From contig NZ_JACICC010000009.1 in assembly GCF_014195635.1 (NCBI RefSeq), forward strand, positions 1-64,000: DNA of 64,000 nucleotides, read 5' to 3'. The position numbers were made by a program, and so were the translations under genes. Origin of the DNA: Pseudochelatococcus contaminans (lineage in GTDB: Bacteria > Pseudomonadota > Alphaproteobacteria > Rhizobiales > Beijerinckiaceae). Below are positions 37,016 through 46,659 of this stretch, in pieces (position 1 is the stretch's first letter; each line of letters starts with the position of its first letter). Under the pieces are notes generated by a model that had not been told where the DNA came from, searched no databases, and saw only the letters and a list, made by a program, of their open reading frames with translations.

Positions 37016-38482
37016 TCAGGCGGCGTAGTCGACGAATGCCATCATGCCCGCCGCCATGTGATAGAGATGGTGGCAGTGGAGCGGCCAGCGGCCGGAATTG
37101 TCGGCGTCGAAGACGACGGTCACACGGGCATGCGGCGGCACCAGCACCGTGTCGCGCACGGCGCCGCCGATGGCCCTGCCGTCGATGCCGGTCACCTGGA
37201 AATGGTGGCCGTGCAGGTGCATCGGGTGCGCCATCATCGACGTGTTGACAAGCGTCACCGCGATCCGCTCGCCGTGGGCGGCTGTAAGGGCGTCGCTGCT
37301 GCCGAAACCCCAGACGTAACCGGCCATGTCGCCAGTGAGGGCAAGGGTATAACGGCGGTCCGGCGCGCGGTGCGCGAGCGGTGCTGTCGCCGACAACTGC
37401 CTTTCGAGGTCGAGGTCGAGAACCGGCCCGGCAACCGCGCCATGCACCGGGATTCTGCGGACCGGCGCGCCGGGCGTGGCGAGGACGATGCCGGCGCGCT
37501 CGACGGCGCCCTCGCGCAGGGCAAGGATCGGCCACGCGCCTCCGCCTTGCGGCAGTTGCAGCCGGATGTCGACGCGCTGGCCCATCGACACCGGAAAGGC
37601 GTTGCCCACGATCGGCCGCACGTCCTGTCCGTCGACGGCGATCAGGGTCCCGCCGAGGCCGCCGGTGTCGATGGTGAAGGCGGTCGCCGTCGCGCCGTTG
37701 ATGATGCGCAGCCGTATCCGGCCGCCCCTCTCCACGTGCACGACTTCCGGATCGTCGAGCGTGCGGTCGTTGGCGAGATAGGCGTCGTACTCGATGTCGT
37801 TGAGGTCCATCACCGGTATCGGCATTGTGCCGTGTCCTCCGGCGGCTCCGTGCGCTGCAGACCCGTGCATCGCGGATTGGCTCATGGCGGCGCCGTGCTG
37901 GCCGCGCCCGCTACCCGTGGCATTCTGCAGCCGATTGAGAAGTTCCTCCGCCGGTGTGAAAGAGAAGTCGTGCAGCAGGATCACGACTTCCTGCTCGTCC
38001 CGCGCGCGGTCGGCGGCGGTGCGTACGATCAGCGGGGCGGCCTGCTCCTGCAGCGTATGGGCATGCATCCAGTGGGTGCCGCCGGCGCCCGCCGGAAAGC
38101 TGTAACGGCGGGTTTCGGCCGGTTGCAGCAGGGCAGCCGGGTTGTCCGGCACGCCGTCCTGTTCCCACGGCGGCGTCAGACCGTGCCAGTGGATCAACGT
38201 CGGTGCATTGGCCCGGTTGGTGAGCGTCACGTCGAAGCTGCCGCCTGCGTCGAGAGTCAGCCCCTGCGTTCCGTCGGGCTGTGCGAGCCCGAAGACACGC
38301 GCGGCCCTGCCGTTGATGTCGAGCGTACGGGTGATGACGGCGAGCTGGCGCGTTTCGTCTTCAGCCGGAGAGGCCGGGCTGGCGGTTTGCGCCCGGGCAA
38401 GGCCGGGAAGGGACATGGCGGTCGGCGACGCGAGCGCTACCGCGCCGGCCGTCAGCCGCGTGAGGAAGTCACGACGATTCAT
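37016..38482 (-). CDS. Multicopper oxidase (CopA/CueO-like), Tat-exported
   Basis: This 488-residue periplasmic oxidase should oxidise Cu(I). It has a twin-arginine signal (NRRDFLTRL) and the copper-binding sets HWH (98-100), HWMHAH (137-142), HPMHLHGHHF and HCHHLYHM. A short His/Met-rich insert lies in the middle (about 195-225). ATG 38482 begins at the Tat motif; the upstream in-frame codons are not needed. It probably forms a unit with copB. Confidence 0.93.
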   Translation of the reverse strand: MNRRDFLTRLTAGAVALASPTAMSLPGLARAQTASPASPAEDETRQLAVITRTLDINGRAARVFGLAQPDGTQGLTLDAGGSFDVTLTNRANAPTLIHWHGLTPPWEQDGVPDNPAALLQPAETRRYSFPAGAGGTHWMHAHTLQEQAAPLIVRTAADRARDEQEVVILLHDFSFTPAEELLNRLQNATGSGRGQHGAAMSQSAMHGSAAHGAAGGHGTMPIPVMDLNDIEYDAYLANDRTLDDPEVVHVERGGRIRLRIINGATATAFTIDTGGLGGTLIAVDGQDVRPIVGNAFPVSMGQRVDIRLQLPQGGGAWPILALREGAVERAGIVLATPGAPVRRIPVHGAVAGPVLDLDLERQLSATAPLAHRAPDRRYTLALTGDMAGYVWGFGSSDALTAAHGERIAVTLVNTSMMAHPMHLHGHHFQVTGIDGRAIGGAVRDTVLVPPHARVTVVFDADNSGRWPLHCHHLYHMAAGMMAFVDYAA

Positions 38483-38590
38483 GTTGGGAACCCGTTTCCA
38501 TGCCGACACGGTGGTCGGCGAATTGATCTATGCGCGCCCTTGCGGCGCACAATCATCCACATGACGCCGGAGAGCGGCGTCCTGACGGCT

Positions 38591-38950
38591 TCAGACCATG
38601 GATCGGGGAGGAGTCAGCAAGGGCAAGACCGACAGGCCAAGGGAAATCTGGTCGGCCCATCCGTAATATTGCCTGACGGAAGCCGGAACGAAAGTGCTCG
38701 CATCCGCTGCACCGGCCACGACGGCGCACACGCCGCAGGCGAAGCTGCAGCATACCTTATAATCAGCCGCGTGTAACTGACCGTTTCCGGTATGGATCTT
38801 ATGAACGGATACGGCGGCTTGATGTTGATTCCCAACGCCGTCTTGCGCCGGTACCTGAACGGTCTGGCTGTGGCACGGTACCGGCATGGCATGAGCCAAC
38901 GGCGCAGCAAACAACGCGACAGCAACCAGCAGGGCTGGCAGCAAGCGCAT
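38591..38950 (-). CDS. Small secreted Cys/His-containing protein, unknown function
   Basis: This 119-residue protein has a clear signal peptide (MRLLPALLVAVALFAAP, cleaved near AHA). The mature part has clustered cysteines (CCSFACGVC) and several histidines, followed by a hydrophobic C-terminus. It lies 108 bp upstream of the multicopper oxidase on the same strand, so a role in periplasmic copper handling is plausible. A resemblance to DUF2946 proteins is only an impression. ATG 38977 could extend it by nine residues. Confidence 0.6.
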   Translation of the reverse strand: MRLLPALLVAVALFAAPLAHAMPVPCHSQTVQVPAQDGVGNQHQAAVSVHKIHTGNGQLHAADYKVCCSFACGVCAVVAGAADASTFVPASVRQYYGWADQISLGLSVLPLLTPPRSMV

Positions 38951-39325
38951 CCGTGAAAGCGTGTACCAAACGGCCATCCGCCAGCTCACTTTCCGCCACA
39001 TGGTTTGCCGCTTGTAGCAAACCATCCGGTTGCGCCTCAATAACCGGCGCGTCGGCTTCCTGTCAAGGAAAGCCGATATCAAGACAACACGATCCGCCCT
39101 CGGATAACAGCGCCTCGCCGGCAGGAAGCGATATGCGGTGGGCCTGCATGTCTGCAGGTATCGCGTATCCCCGCGCGGGCGAAAATCGTTCGGAGGCGCT
39201 TTCCTAGCCCTTGCGCAACCACCGGTCTGCGAGTAATTTCCGGTGCAAGGGGTTGATCGCGATTACCCCGTGAGGCGGCAGCCTAAACATCGCGTCCATG
39301 TTCCCTGAAAGAGGAATGGACGTTC
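38951..39325. other. Divergent promoter region between copper and chromate genes
   Basis: These 375 bp separate minus-strand copper genes from plus-strand chrB. The part before chrB has two dyads, at 39208-39251 and 39249-39269. Nothing codes convincingly. Confidence 0.6.
39208..39269. promoter_or_regulatory. Dyad symmetries upstream of chrB
   Basis: CCGGTGCAAGGG (39240-39251) pairs with CCCTTG (39208-39213) and CACCGG, the left arm being split by six bases. A second near-palindrome (GGGGT, ATCGCGAT, ACCCC) spans 39249-39269. ChrB is known as a chromate-responsive regulator in related bacteria, so one of these may be its operator. Confidence 0.4.
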
Positions 39326-40144
39326 ATGCCGTCTCATACCGAAATCACCGTACCGCAGCTTTCCCGTCTTGCCGGCCTGCCGACCGCGCCGGTCATCGTC
39401 GATGTCCGCGTGCAGGCGGACGTCGATGCCGACCCGCGCTTCCTGCCTGCTGCCCTGAGCCGCGACGCTTCGCGTGTCGCGGCCTGGGCCTGCGAATTAG
39501 CCGGCCGCCACGTCGTCGTGGTCGACGGCAGGGGGCGGGATTTCGCCCAGGCCGTGACCGCCTGGCTGCTCCACGAAGGCGCCAGAGCGGAAACGCTCGA
39601 AGGCGGTTTCGACGCTTGGCGCGCCGCCGGTGGGCTCCTCGTCAGGCCCGACAGGCTGCCGCCGCGCGACGACGCCGGACGGACCGTGTGGGTCACGCGG
39701 GCGCGGCCCAAGGTCGACCGCGTCGCCTGCCCCTGGCTCATCCGCCGCTTCATCGATCCGAACGCCGTGTTCCTCTACGTCGGCGCGCCGGAGGTGACGG
39801 CGGTCGCCGAACGCTTCGGCGCAACACCCTTCGATATCGACGGGGTGTTCTGGAGTCACCGGGGCGAGCGCTGCACCTTCGACGTCATGCTGGAGGAATT
39901 CGGGCTCGTCTCCGAACCGCTCGGCCGTCTGGCGGCGATCGTGCGCGCGGCGGACACGGCGCGGCTCGATCTCGTGCCGGAGGCCGCCGGCCTTCTCGCC
40001 GCCTCGCTCGGCCTCTCCCGCATGTTCCGCGACGATCTCGAACAGCTCGAGGCGGGTCTGCTGCTCTACGACGCCCTCTATCGCTGGAGCCGGGATGCCA
40101 CCGAGGAAACGCACAACTGGCCTTCCACCAAGAAGCCGGCATAA
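39326..40144 (+). CDS. chrB: Chromate resistance protein ChrB
   Basis: This 272-residue protein has a rhodanese-like N-terminal domain (about 5-110, no catalytic cysteine at the usual loop, which reads DGRGRD) and a C-terminal ChrB domain with KVDRVACPWLIRRFID. ChrB senses chromate and regulates chrA. It lies 11 bp before chrA with GGAGG between them. Confidence 0.9.
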   Translation: MPSHTEITVPQLSRLAGLPTAPVIVDVRVQADVDADPRFLPAALSRDASRVAAWACELAGRHVVVVDGRGRDFAQAVTAWLLHEGARAETLEGGFDAWRAAGGLLVRPDRLPPRDDAGRTVWVTRARPKVDRVACPWLIRRFIDPNAVFLYVGAPEVTAVAERFGATPFDIDGVFWSHRGERCTFDVMLEEFGLVSEPLGRLAAIVRAADTARLDLVPEAAGLLAASLGLSRMFRDDLEQLEAGLLLYDALYRWSRDATEETHNWPSTKKPA

Positions 40145-40155
40145 CGGAGGTCGCT

Positions 40156-41553
40156 ATGACAATCACTGTCACGACGGATGAAGCCGTCGCCGCGCCGGCC
40201 GTCCCGACCTTCGCCGAGGCGACGCGGGTGTGGGCTAAGATCGGCCTGCTCAGCTTCGGCGGGCCGGCCGGCCAGATCGCGCTGATGCACAAGGAACTGG
40301 TCGAGGACCGGCGATGGACCGGCGAGCAGCGTTTCCTGCACGCCCTCAACTACTGCATGCTGCTGCCAGGCCCCGAGGCACAGCAGCTCGCCATCTACAT
40401 CGGCTGGCTGCTGCATCGCACCTGGGGCGGAGTGGTCGCCGGGGTGCTGTTCGTGCTTCCCGGCGCGCTGGTCATGCTGGGCCTCAGCCTGCTCTATGTC
40501 TTCTTCCGGGAACTGCCGTTCGTCGATGCCATGTTCCTCGGCGTAAAGGCGGCGGTGCTGGCCGTCGTCATCGACGCCGTGCTGCGGATCGGCCGGCGGG
40601 CGCTCGCCAGCCCCGCGCTGGTCGCGATCGCGGTCGCGGCCTTCATCGGCATCTACGCGTTTCGTATCCCGTTCCCGCTTCTCATTGCGATTGCCGCCCT
40701 CACGGGCTGGCTCGGCAGCCGCGCCATGCCGCAGCTCTTCGTTGCCAAGGGGCACGGCGCGAAGGGGAGTGCGGCGGACGACGCGGGCGTGGTCGACGGG
40801 ATGTTTGCGCGCGGGGAACTCACCCACGCCGATCCGTCGTCGGCGGGCTTCCTCAAGGTGCTGGCGCTGTGGCTGCCGATCTGGCTCGGGCCGGTGCTGC
40901 TGCTGTGGCTGCTGACGGGCTCGTCCAGCGTCTGGACGCAGCTTGGCGCCTTCTTCAGCGCGATCGCGGTGGTCAGCTTCGGCGGCGCCTATGCGGTGCT
41001 CGCCTATGTCGCGCAGGCAGCGGTCGACGGCTACGGCTGGCTCTCCACCGGCGAGATGGTCGACGGGCTCGGCCTTGCCGAAACCACGCCGGGGCCGCTG
41101 ATCCTGGTGCTGCAGTTCGTCGGCTTCCTCGCCGCCTGGCGCGCGCCGGGCGCCCTCGATCCGCTCCTCGCCGGGGCGCTGGGCGCGCTGCTGACCACCT
41201 GGGTGACGTTTGCGCCGTGCTTTTTGTGGATCTTTCTCGGCGCGCCCTATGTCGAGGCGCTGCGCGGCAACAGGGCGATCTCGGCGGCGCTGTCGGCGAT
41301 CACCGCCGTCGTGGTCGGCGTGATCATGAACCTCGCGCTGTGGTTTGCGCTGCATGTCGTCTTCGACGCGGTGCAGAGGGTCGACGTCCTCGGCGCCAGC
41401 CCCTATGTGCCGGTCCTTTCCTCGGTCAACTGGCGCGCGGCCGTGCTCGCCGCCGCCGCGATGGTCGCCATGCTGTGGTTCAGGGTCGGCATGATCACGA
41501 CGCTTGTCGCCAGCGCGGCGGCGGGATTGATCATCGGCTACTGGCTGGCGTGA
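40156..41553 (+). CDS. chrA: Chromate efflux transporter ChrA
   Basis: This 465-residue membrane protein is built of two homologous CHR domains, each starting with an FGGP/FGGAYAVL-type motif (SFGGPAGQIALMHKE near residue 35, and SFGGAYAVLAYV in the second half). It exports chromate. The start at 40156 follows GGAGG. Its end overlaps the convergent histidine kinase gene by 16 bp. Confidence 0.93.
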   Translation: MTITVTTDEAVAAPAVPTFAEATRVWAKIGLLSFGGPAGQIALMHKELVEDRRWTGEQRFLHALNYCMLLPGPEAQQLAIYIGWLLHRTWGGVVAGVLFVLPGALVMLGLSLLYVFFRELPFVDAMFLGVKAAVLAVVIDAVLRIGRRALASPALVAIAVAAFIGIYAFRIPFPLLIAIAALTGWLGSRAMPQLFVAKGHGAKGSAADDAGVVDGMFARGELTHADPSSAGFLKVLALWLPIWLGPVLLLWLLTGSSSVWTQLGAFFSAIAVVSFGGAYAVLAYVAQAAVDGYGWLSTGEMVDGLGLAETTPGPLILVLQFVGFLAAWRAPGALDPLLAGALGALLTTWVTFAPCFLWIFLGAPYVEALRGNRAISAALSAITAVVVGVIMNLALWFALHVVFDAVQRVDVLGASPYVPVLSSVNWRAAVLAAAAMVAMLWFRVGMITTLVASAAAGLIIGYWLA

Positions 41554-42904
41554 CGGCCAGCCGGCCGGAAACGCGCCTCGAAGCCGTCGCTTCTGCCGGG
41601 CGCTGGCGAAGTCAGGGTCAGCGTCGCGCCGGTTCCTCTAGTGATGGCGGCGGCGATGGCTAGGCCCAGCCCCGAGCCCCCGCTGATGCTTCCCGCCCGC
41701 TCGAACCGGGCAGTGAGGCGCGAGAGAACTTCCGGCGGGATGACGGGGCCTGCGTTGCTAACGGTCAGCCCGCCGTCGGGTGCGAGCGTCACCTCGACCG
41801 GCTTGGCGGAATCGCCGTGGATCAGCGCGTTCTCGATCAGGTTGCGGGCGAGGATGGCGAAGGCGTCGGGGTCGATCCGCGAGCTTGCGCCGTCCTCCGG
41901 CAGGCTGAGCCGCAGACGCTCGCCGTGCCCCGCGCGAACAAAGTCTTCCGCCACCATCGACAGGATCGGCGCCATGTCGCTTGCAATGTCGGCCAGCACG
42001 CCGCCGCCTTCCGCGCGCGACAGGTGAAGCAGCTTTTCCGCCAGGCGTGCGACACGCTTCAGCTCGGCCTCGATCCCCTGCGCACGCTGGCGCAGCGGTC
42101 CCTCCGGGGCCTCGGCGACGAGCCGCTGCGTCTGCGCAAGCACGGCAGCCACCGGCGTGCGCAGCTCGTGCGCGGCATTGGCGGTGAAGCTGCGTTCGGC
42201 GTCCAGCGTGCGGGAAAGCCGGGCCATCAGCCGGTCCACGGCGGTGCGGATCGGCACCAGTTCGAGCTGCAAGCCGGGCGTGGTCAATGGCGAAAGATCG
42301 GAGGCGTCGCGCCCCGCCACCTCGACGGAGAGCGCCGCTATGGGCGCCAGCCGCGCACGGGTGAAGAGGCCGATGCCGATAAAGCTTGCCGGCAGCAGCA
42401 GGATGAGCGGCAGGAACATCGAGCCTATGGTGTCAAGCCGCGCCTCGCGCCGATAGGAAAACGGTTCGGCCACCTCGATCCGGTAGGCGCCCGACACGGC
42501 CGAGCGCGCGTAGATGCGGTGGTCGTTCACGGTGTGGAAGCCTTCGGCCAACGGTTGCGCGAAGACTGCGAGATCGGCGTCGTCCGAGAACAGCGCGATC
42601 CTGCCGTCGCGCCCGCGCAGGACATAGGTGATCTGCCCCGTCATCGGCGGCCCGAGCGCCGAGATCTGCCGCGAGGTGGGCGCGTCTTCCGCGTTGATCT
42701 GCTCGATGACCGCGAGCGGCAGGATGCGCTCGGCCGTCTGGCGCAGGGCGGCATCGAAGATTTCCTCCAGCTCGTGGCGGACGACGAACCCCGCCGTGAT
42801 CATCGCCAGCAGCCAGAACAACGACAGCCCGAGCGACAGCCCCACCGCCAGGTCGCGGCGCAGGCTGGGGGGGCGGCCGGCGGGACTGGCGATTTCGGGC
42901 GCAC

Positions 42905-42908
<4 letters not shown>
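41538..42908 (-). CDS. Sensor histidine kinase
   Basis: This 456-residue kinase has two membrane spans (about 20-42 and 162-184) around a periplasmic sensor domain, then HAMP, a phosphoacceptor H247 in AHELRTPVA, and an ATP-binding domain with N and G boxes (NLIENALIHG, GSGLGLAIA). It is coupled to the response regulator by an ATGA overlap. The nearby metal genes suggest metal or redox sensing, unproven. Confidence 0.92.
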
Positions 42909-43564
<656 letters not shown>

Positions 43565-43604
43565 GACCTGTCTTTCACCTGTCCCGGCGATGGTCGGCCC
43601 ACAA

Positions 43605-43655
43605 GCTGACGCGGGGCTGAATGCCGCGGAGTGCGACGTTCAGCCCCGCGTCAGC
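43605..43655. promoter_or_regulatory. Perfect 17-bp inverted repeat in the divergent promoter
   Basis: GCTGACGCGGGGCTGAA (43605-43621) and its exact reverse complement (43639-43655) flank a 17-base spacer. The site lies 40 bp upstream of the response regulator gene and 50 bp upstream of the PepSY gene. It may be the regulator's operator, or a 5' leader hairpin. Confidence 0.65.
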
Positions 43656-43705
43656 AGAACCATATATCGTCGTAACATTGAATGATTATAAAGAGGAGTG
43701 GAGGG

Positions 43706-44044
43706 ATGAAACGACATGTTCTGCTCGCGGCGCTGGCCTTCGTCGGCATCGGCGCCGGCGCAGCGCGGGCCGACGACGGTTGTCGCGTGCCGATGGCGCG
43801 CTGGCAGCCGCGCGAGTCGGCGGGCCAGGCGGCCGAGGCGCTGGGCTGGCAGGTGCGGCGGATCCGCACCGATGACGGCTGCTACAGGATCGACGCCGTC
43901 GATGCGCGCGGCAACCGCATCGAGGCGCAGCTTCAGCCGGACACGCTGACACTGCGCCGGATCGAGGTGGAATTCGCCCCCGGCGGCGGCCTTGCGGATC
44001 TTGACGCCGCGACCGTCTCCGGATCGCTCGCCGCGCCCCGCTAA
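43706..44044 (+). CDS. PepSY domain-containing exported protein
   Basis: This 112-residue protein has a signal peptide ending ARAD. A PepSY-type domain follows, with an amphipathic helix (AAEALGWQVRRIR) and beta strands (YRIDAVDARGNRIEAQL). Such small proteins often accompany a two-component system and cytochrome b561, as here. ATG 43706 follows GGAGGG. The ligand is unknown. Confidence 0.85.
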   Translation: MKRHVLLAALAFVGIGAGAARADDGCRVPMARWQPRESAGQAAEALGWQVRRIRTDDGCYRIDAVDARGNRIEAQLQPDTLTLRRIEVEFAPGGGLADLDAATVSGSLAAPR

Positions 44045-44105
44045 TCGACAGGGAAGCGATCCCCAAGGGGATCGTCCATCGACAACCCATTCAGGAGAAC
44101 CCACG

Positions 44106-44603
44106 ATGTCTGCTTCGAGACCCATCGACTATTCGTCTGCGCAGATCGCGCTCCACTGGCTCATCGCCGCACTGGTGCTCTTCCAGCTCATCTTCGGCGA
44201 AAGCATGAAGGAAGTGATTGATGCAGCCGAGGAGGGCAAGGCGATGTCCGCCACCGACGCGGCGTTGGGGAACGCCCATTACTGGGTCGGAATCGCGGTA
44301 CTCGCCCTTGTGGCGCTGCGTCTTGCGCTGCGTATCGCTCGCGGCGCGCCGGCGCCGATCGGCGAGGGCATCCTGACCAGGGTTGCGGCGGGCACGCATC
44401 ATCTCTTTTACGTGCTGCTCGTGCTCGCACCGGTCACCGGGCTGCTCGGCTTCTACGTCGGCGAACCGTGGGGAGACCTGCACGAAATCTTCAAGCCCAT
44501 CTTCATCATCCTCATCGTCCTGCATGCAGCCGGCGCGCTCTTCCACGCCTTCTGGCTCCACGACGGGACATTGCGGCGGATGCTGGTTCCGCAAAGGAGC
44601 TGA
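44106..44603 (+). CDS. Cytochrome b561 family protein
   Basis: This 165-residue protein has four membrane spans. Haem-ligand histidines occur in SSAQIALHWL (H17), the third helix (THHLFYVLL) and the fourth (ILIVLHAAGALFHAF). It is a membrane electron carrier, 61 bp after the PepSY gene, probably in the same unit. The start was chosen by homology to family N-termini; a longer frame overlaps the PepSY gene. Confidence 0.9.
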   Translation: MSASRPIDYSSAQIALHWLIAALVLFQLIFGESMKEVIDAAEEGKAMSATDAALGNAHYWVGIAVLALVALRLALRIARGAPAPIGEGILTRVAAGTHHLFYVLLVLAPVTGLLGFYVGEPWGDLHEIFKPIFIILIVLHAAGALFHAFWLHDGTLRRMLVPQRS

Positions 44604-44615
44604 CATCGCTCGCGC

Positions 44616-44643
44616 GGCCGGGGCGAGGCGTTCAGCCCCGGTC
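44616..44643. terminator. Hairpin between convergent genes
   Basis: CCGGGGC (44618-44624) and GCCCCGG (44635-44641) form a seven-bp stem around ten bases, between the cytochrome b561 and P-type ATPase stops. It could end transcription in both directions. There is no U-run. Confidence 0.45.
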
Positions 44644-46521
44644 GCTGCGGATCGGGTCGGCGAGGAGCCGCAGCCCGTTCAGCACCACCAGCACCGTGCC
44701 ACCCTCGTGGCCGAGCACCGCGAGCGGCAGCGGCAGGTCGAGGAACAGGCTCGATGCCACCAGCACCGCCATCGCTCCCATGGCGAAGGCGAGGTTCTGC
44801 CGGATGATCCGCCGGGTTCGGCGAGCCAGCCTGCGGGCGGCGGCGAGCCGCTGCATGTCGTCCGACAGCAGCGCAATGTCGGCAGCCTGAAGTGCCACCT
44901 CGCTGCCGGCGGCCCCCATGGCGATGCCGACATCGGCCCGCGCCAGCGCGGCGGCGTCGTTCACGCCGTCGCCGACGAAGGCCACCCGGCCGCGGCCCGT
45001 CAGTTCGCCGACGAGCCGCACCTTATCCTGCGGCAGCAGATCGGCATGGATGTCGGCGGGTGCGAAGCCGAGTGCGGCGCCCATGCGCAGCCCGACCGCG
45101 CGGCGGTCGCCGGTCATCATGACGATGGTCGTGACGCCTTCGGCCTTGAGCGCGGCAAGCCCGGCGGCGGACGTCTCGCGCGGCCGGTCAGCGACGCTGA
45201 CGGCGCCGAGCACCTGGCTGCCGCGCCCGAGATAGACGACCGTCTGGGCGCTCTCGGCGAAGCGTGAGAACTCAGGCGTGTCCGCCGGCGCGCCCATCCG
45301 TGCCGCCATGCGCAGGTTGCCGGCCCACAGCGTGCCCTCGGTGTCGGCCCCGACGATGCCCTCGCTCGGGATGGACTGCACGTCGCGCATGGTCGTCGGA
45401 ACGACGCCGCGCGCCTGTGTATGGCGGCGGATCGCCTCGGCGACGGGGTGCTCCGACTGCGCCTCCAGCCCCGCCAGCAGCGCCAGGAACGCCGCATCGT
45501 CGTCGCGGGCAACGATCCTCGTCACCTCGGCCTTGCCGGTGGTGAGCGTGCCGGTCTTGTCGAAGGCGAAGGTGTCGACTTCGGCGAGCGTCTCCAGCGC
45601 CGCGCCGCCCTTGAACAGCACGCCGCCGCGCGCAGCGGACGCGAGCGCCGACAGGATCGCGGCGGGAACGGAGATCACGATGGCGCAGGGGCTTGCCGCC
45701 ACCAGCAGCGTCGCGGCGCGGTAGAGCGCGTCCCGCATCGGCCAGCCGAGCCAGGCGAAGGCCGCGAAAGCGAGCGCCGAGCCAGCCAGCACCGCCACGG
45801 TGTAGCGTTGGCCGAACCACTCGCTGAACCGTTCCGACGGCGCGCGGGCGGCCTGCGCCTCCGTCACCAGAGCGATCATCCGCGCCACGGTGCTGTCGGC
45901 GATGGAGCGCGCCACCTCCACCGCCAGCACGCCGTTGAGGTTGACCGTGGCCTCGAACACCTTGGCGCCGGGGCGCTTGTGGACGGGCATCGATTCGCCG
46001 GTGATCGTGGCCTCGTCCAGCGATCCCTCGCCGTCGAGGATCACGCCGTCCACCGGCACGCGCGCGCCGGGCCGCAGCATCACGACATCGCCCGGGGCGA
46101 GCGCCGCCGCCGGCACCTCGGTCACCGTGCCGTCCGGTTCGCGCCGCAGGGCGGTATCGGGACGCAGCGCCATCAGCGCCTCGACGGCGCGCCGCGCCCG
46201 GCCCATGGCGCGGTGTTCGAGCGTGGTGGAGATGCTGAACAGCGTCAGCAGCACCGCGCCCTCCAGCGCCGCACCCACGGCGGCGGCGGCAAGCGCCGCG
46301 ATCACCATCAGCAGGTCGATATCGAGGATCTTCTCGCGCCACAGCGCCGACAGCGCCCGCGCCCCGGCCGGCAGCCCGCCGGCGAGATAGACCAGGGCGA
46401 CGCCCGCCGACCCCCAGACTCCCGGAATGCCGAAAGCGTTGAAGGCGGCAAGCGCCATCCCCGCCACGGTGGCGACGGTCAGCGCCGTCGTCAGACGGTC
46501 GGACGAAAGATCGACGTGCAA
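44632..46521 (-). CDS. P1B-4 type heavy-metal ATPase (Co/Fe/Zn export group)
   Basis: This 629-residue ATPase has no N-terminal metal-binding domain. It carries the SPC metal site (ASPCAI), DKTGTL phosphorylation site and the HEGGT motif near the C-terminus; SPC plus HEGGT defines P1B-4 pumps. Substrates in this group include cobalt, ferrous iron, nickel and zinc, so the metal is not certain. TTG 46521 was chosen because GGGGGAG precedes it by five bases; TTG 46551 would add ten residues. Confidence 0.88.
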   Translation of the reverse strand: MHVDLSSDRLTTALTVATVAGMALAAFNAFGIPGVWGSAGVALVYLAGGLPAGARALSALWREKILDIDLLMVIAALAAAAVGAALEGAVLLTLFSISTTLEHRAMGRARRAVEALMALRPDTALRREPDGTVTEVPAAALAPGDVVMLRPGARVPVDGVILDGEGSLDEATITGESMPVHKRPGAKVFEATVNLNGVLAVEVARSIADSTVARMIALVTEAQAARAPSERFSEWFGQRYTVAVLAGSALAFAAFAWLGWPMRDALYRAATLLVAASPCAIVISVPAAILSALASAARGGVLFKGGAALETLAEVDTFAFDKTGTLTTGKAEVTRIVARDDDAAFLALLAGLEAQSEHPVAEAIRRHTQARGVVPTTMRDVQSIPSEGIVGADTEGTLWAGNLRMAARMGAPADTPEFSRFAESAQTVVYLGRGSQVLGAVSVADRPRETSAAGLAALKAEGVTTIVMMTGDRRAVGLRMGAALGFAPADIHADLLPQDKVRLVGELTGRGRVAFVGDGVNDAAALARADVGIAMGAAGSEVALQAADIALLSDDMQRLAAARRLARRTRRIIRQNLAFAMGAMAVLVASSLFLDLPLPLAVLGHEGGTVLVVLNGLRLLADPIRSDRG

Positions 46522-46659
46522 TGCATCTCCCCCGCTCTGCGGCGCCGACAACGGCCCCGCGACGAGTGGGGGAGTTTCCTGACACCAGCCTGAACGCGGG
46601 CGCTTCCAGCCTGTCAGGCGGCGCGACGTGTATCGCCGGCTCGCTCGGCCTTTCCGGCG

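Noticed and set aside
36944-38776. A 610-codon plus-strand open frame opposite the multicopper oxidase
   Set aside because: The oxidase on the other strand has full copper motifs and a Tat signal; this frame has none.
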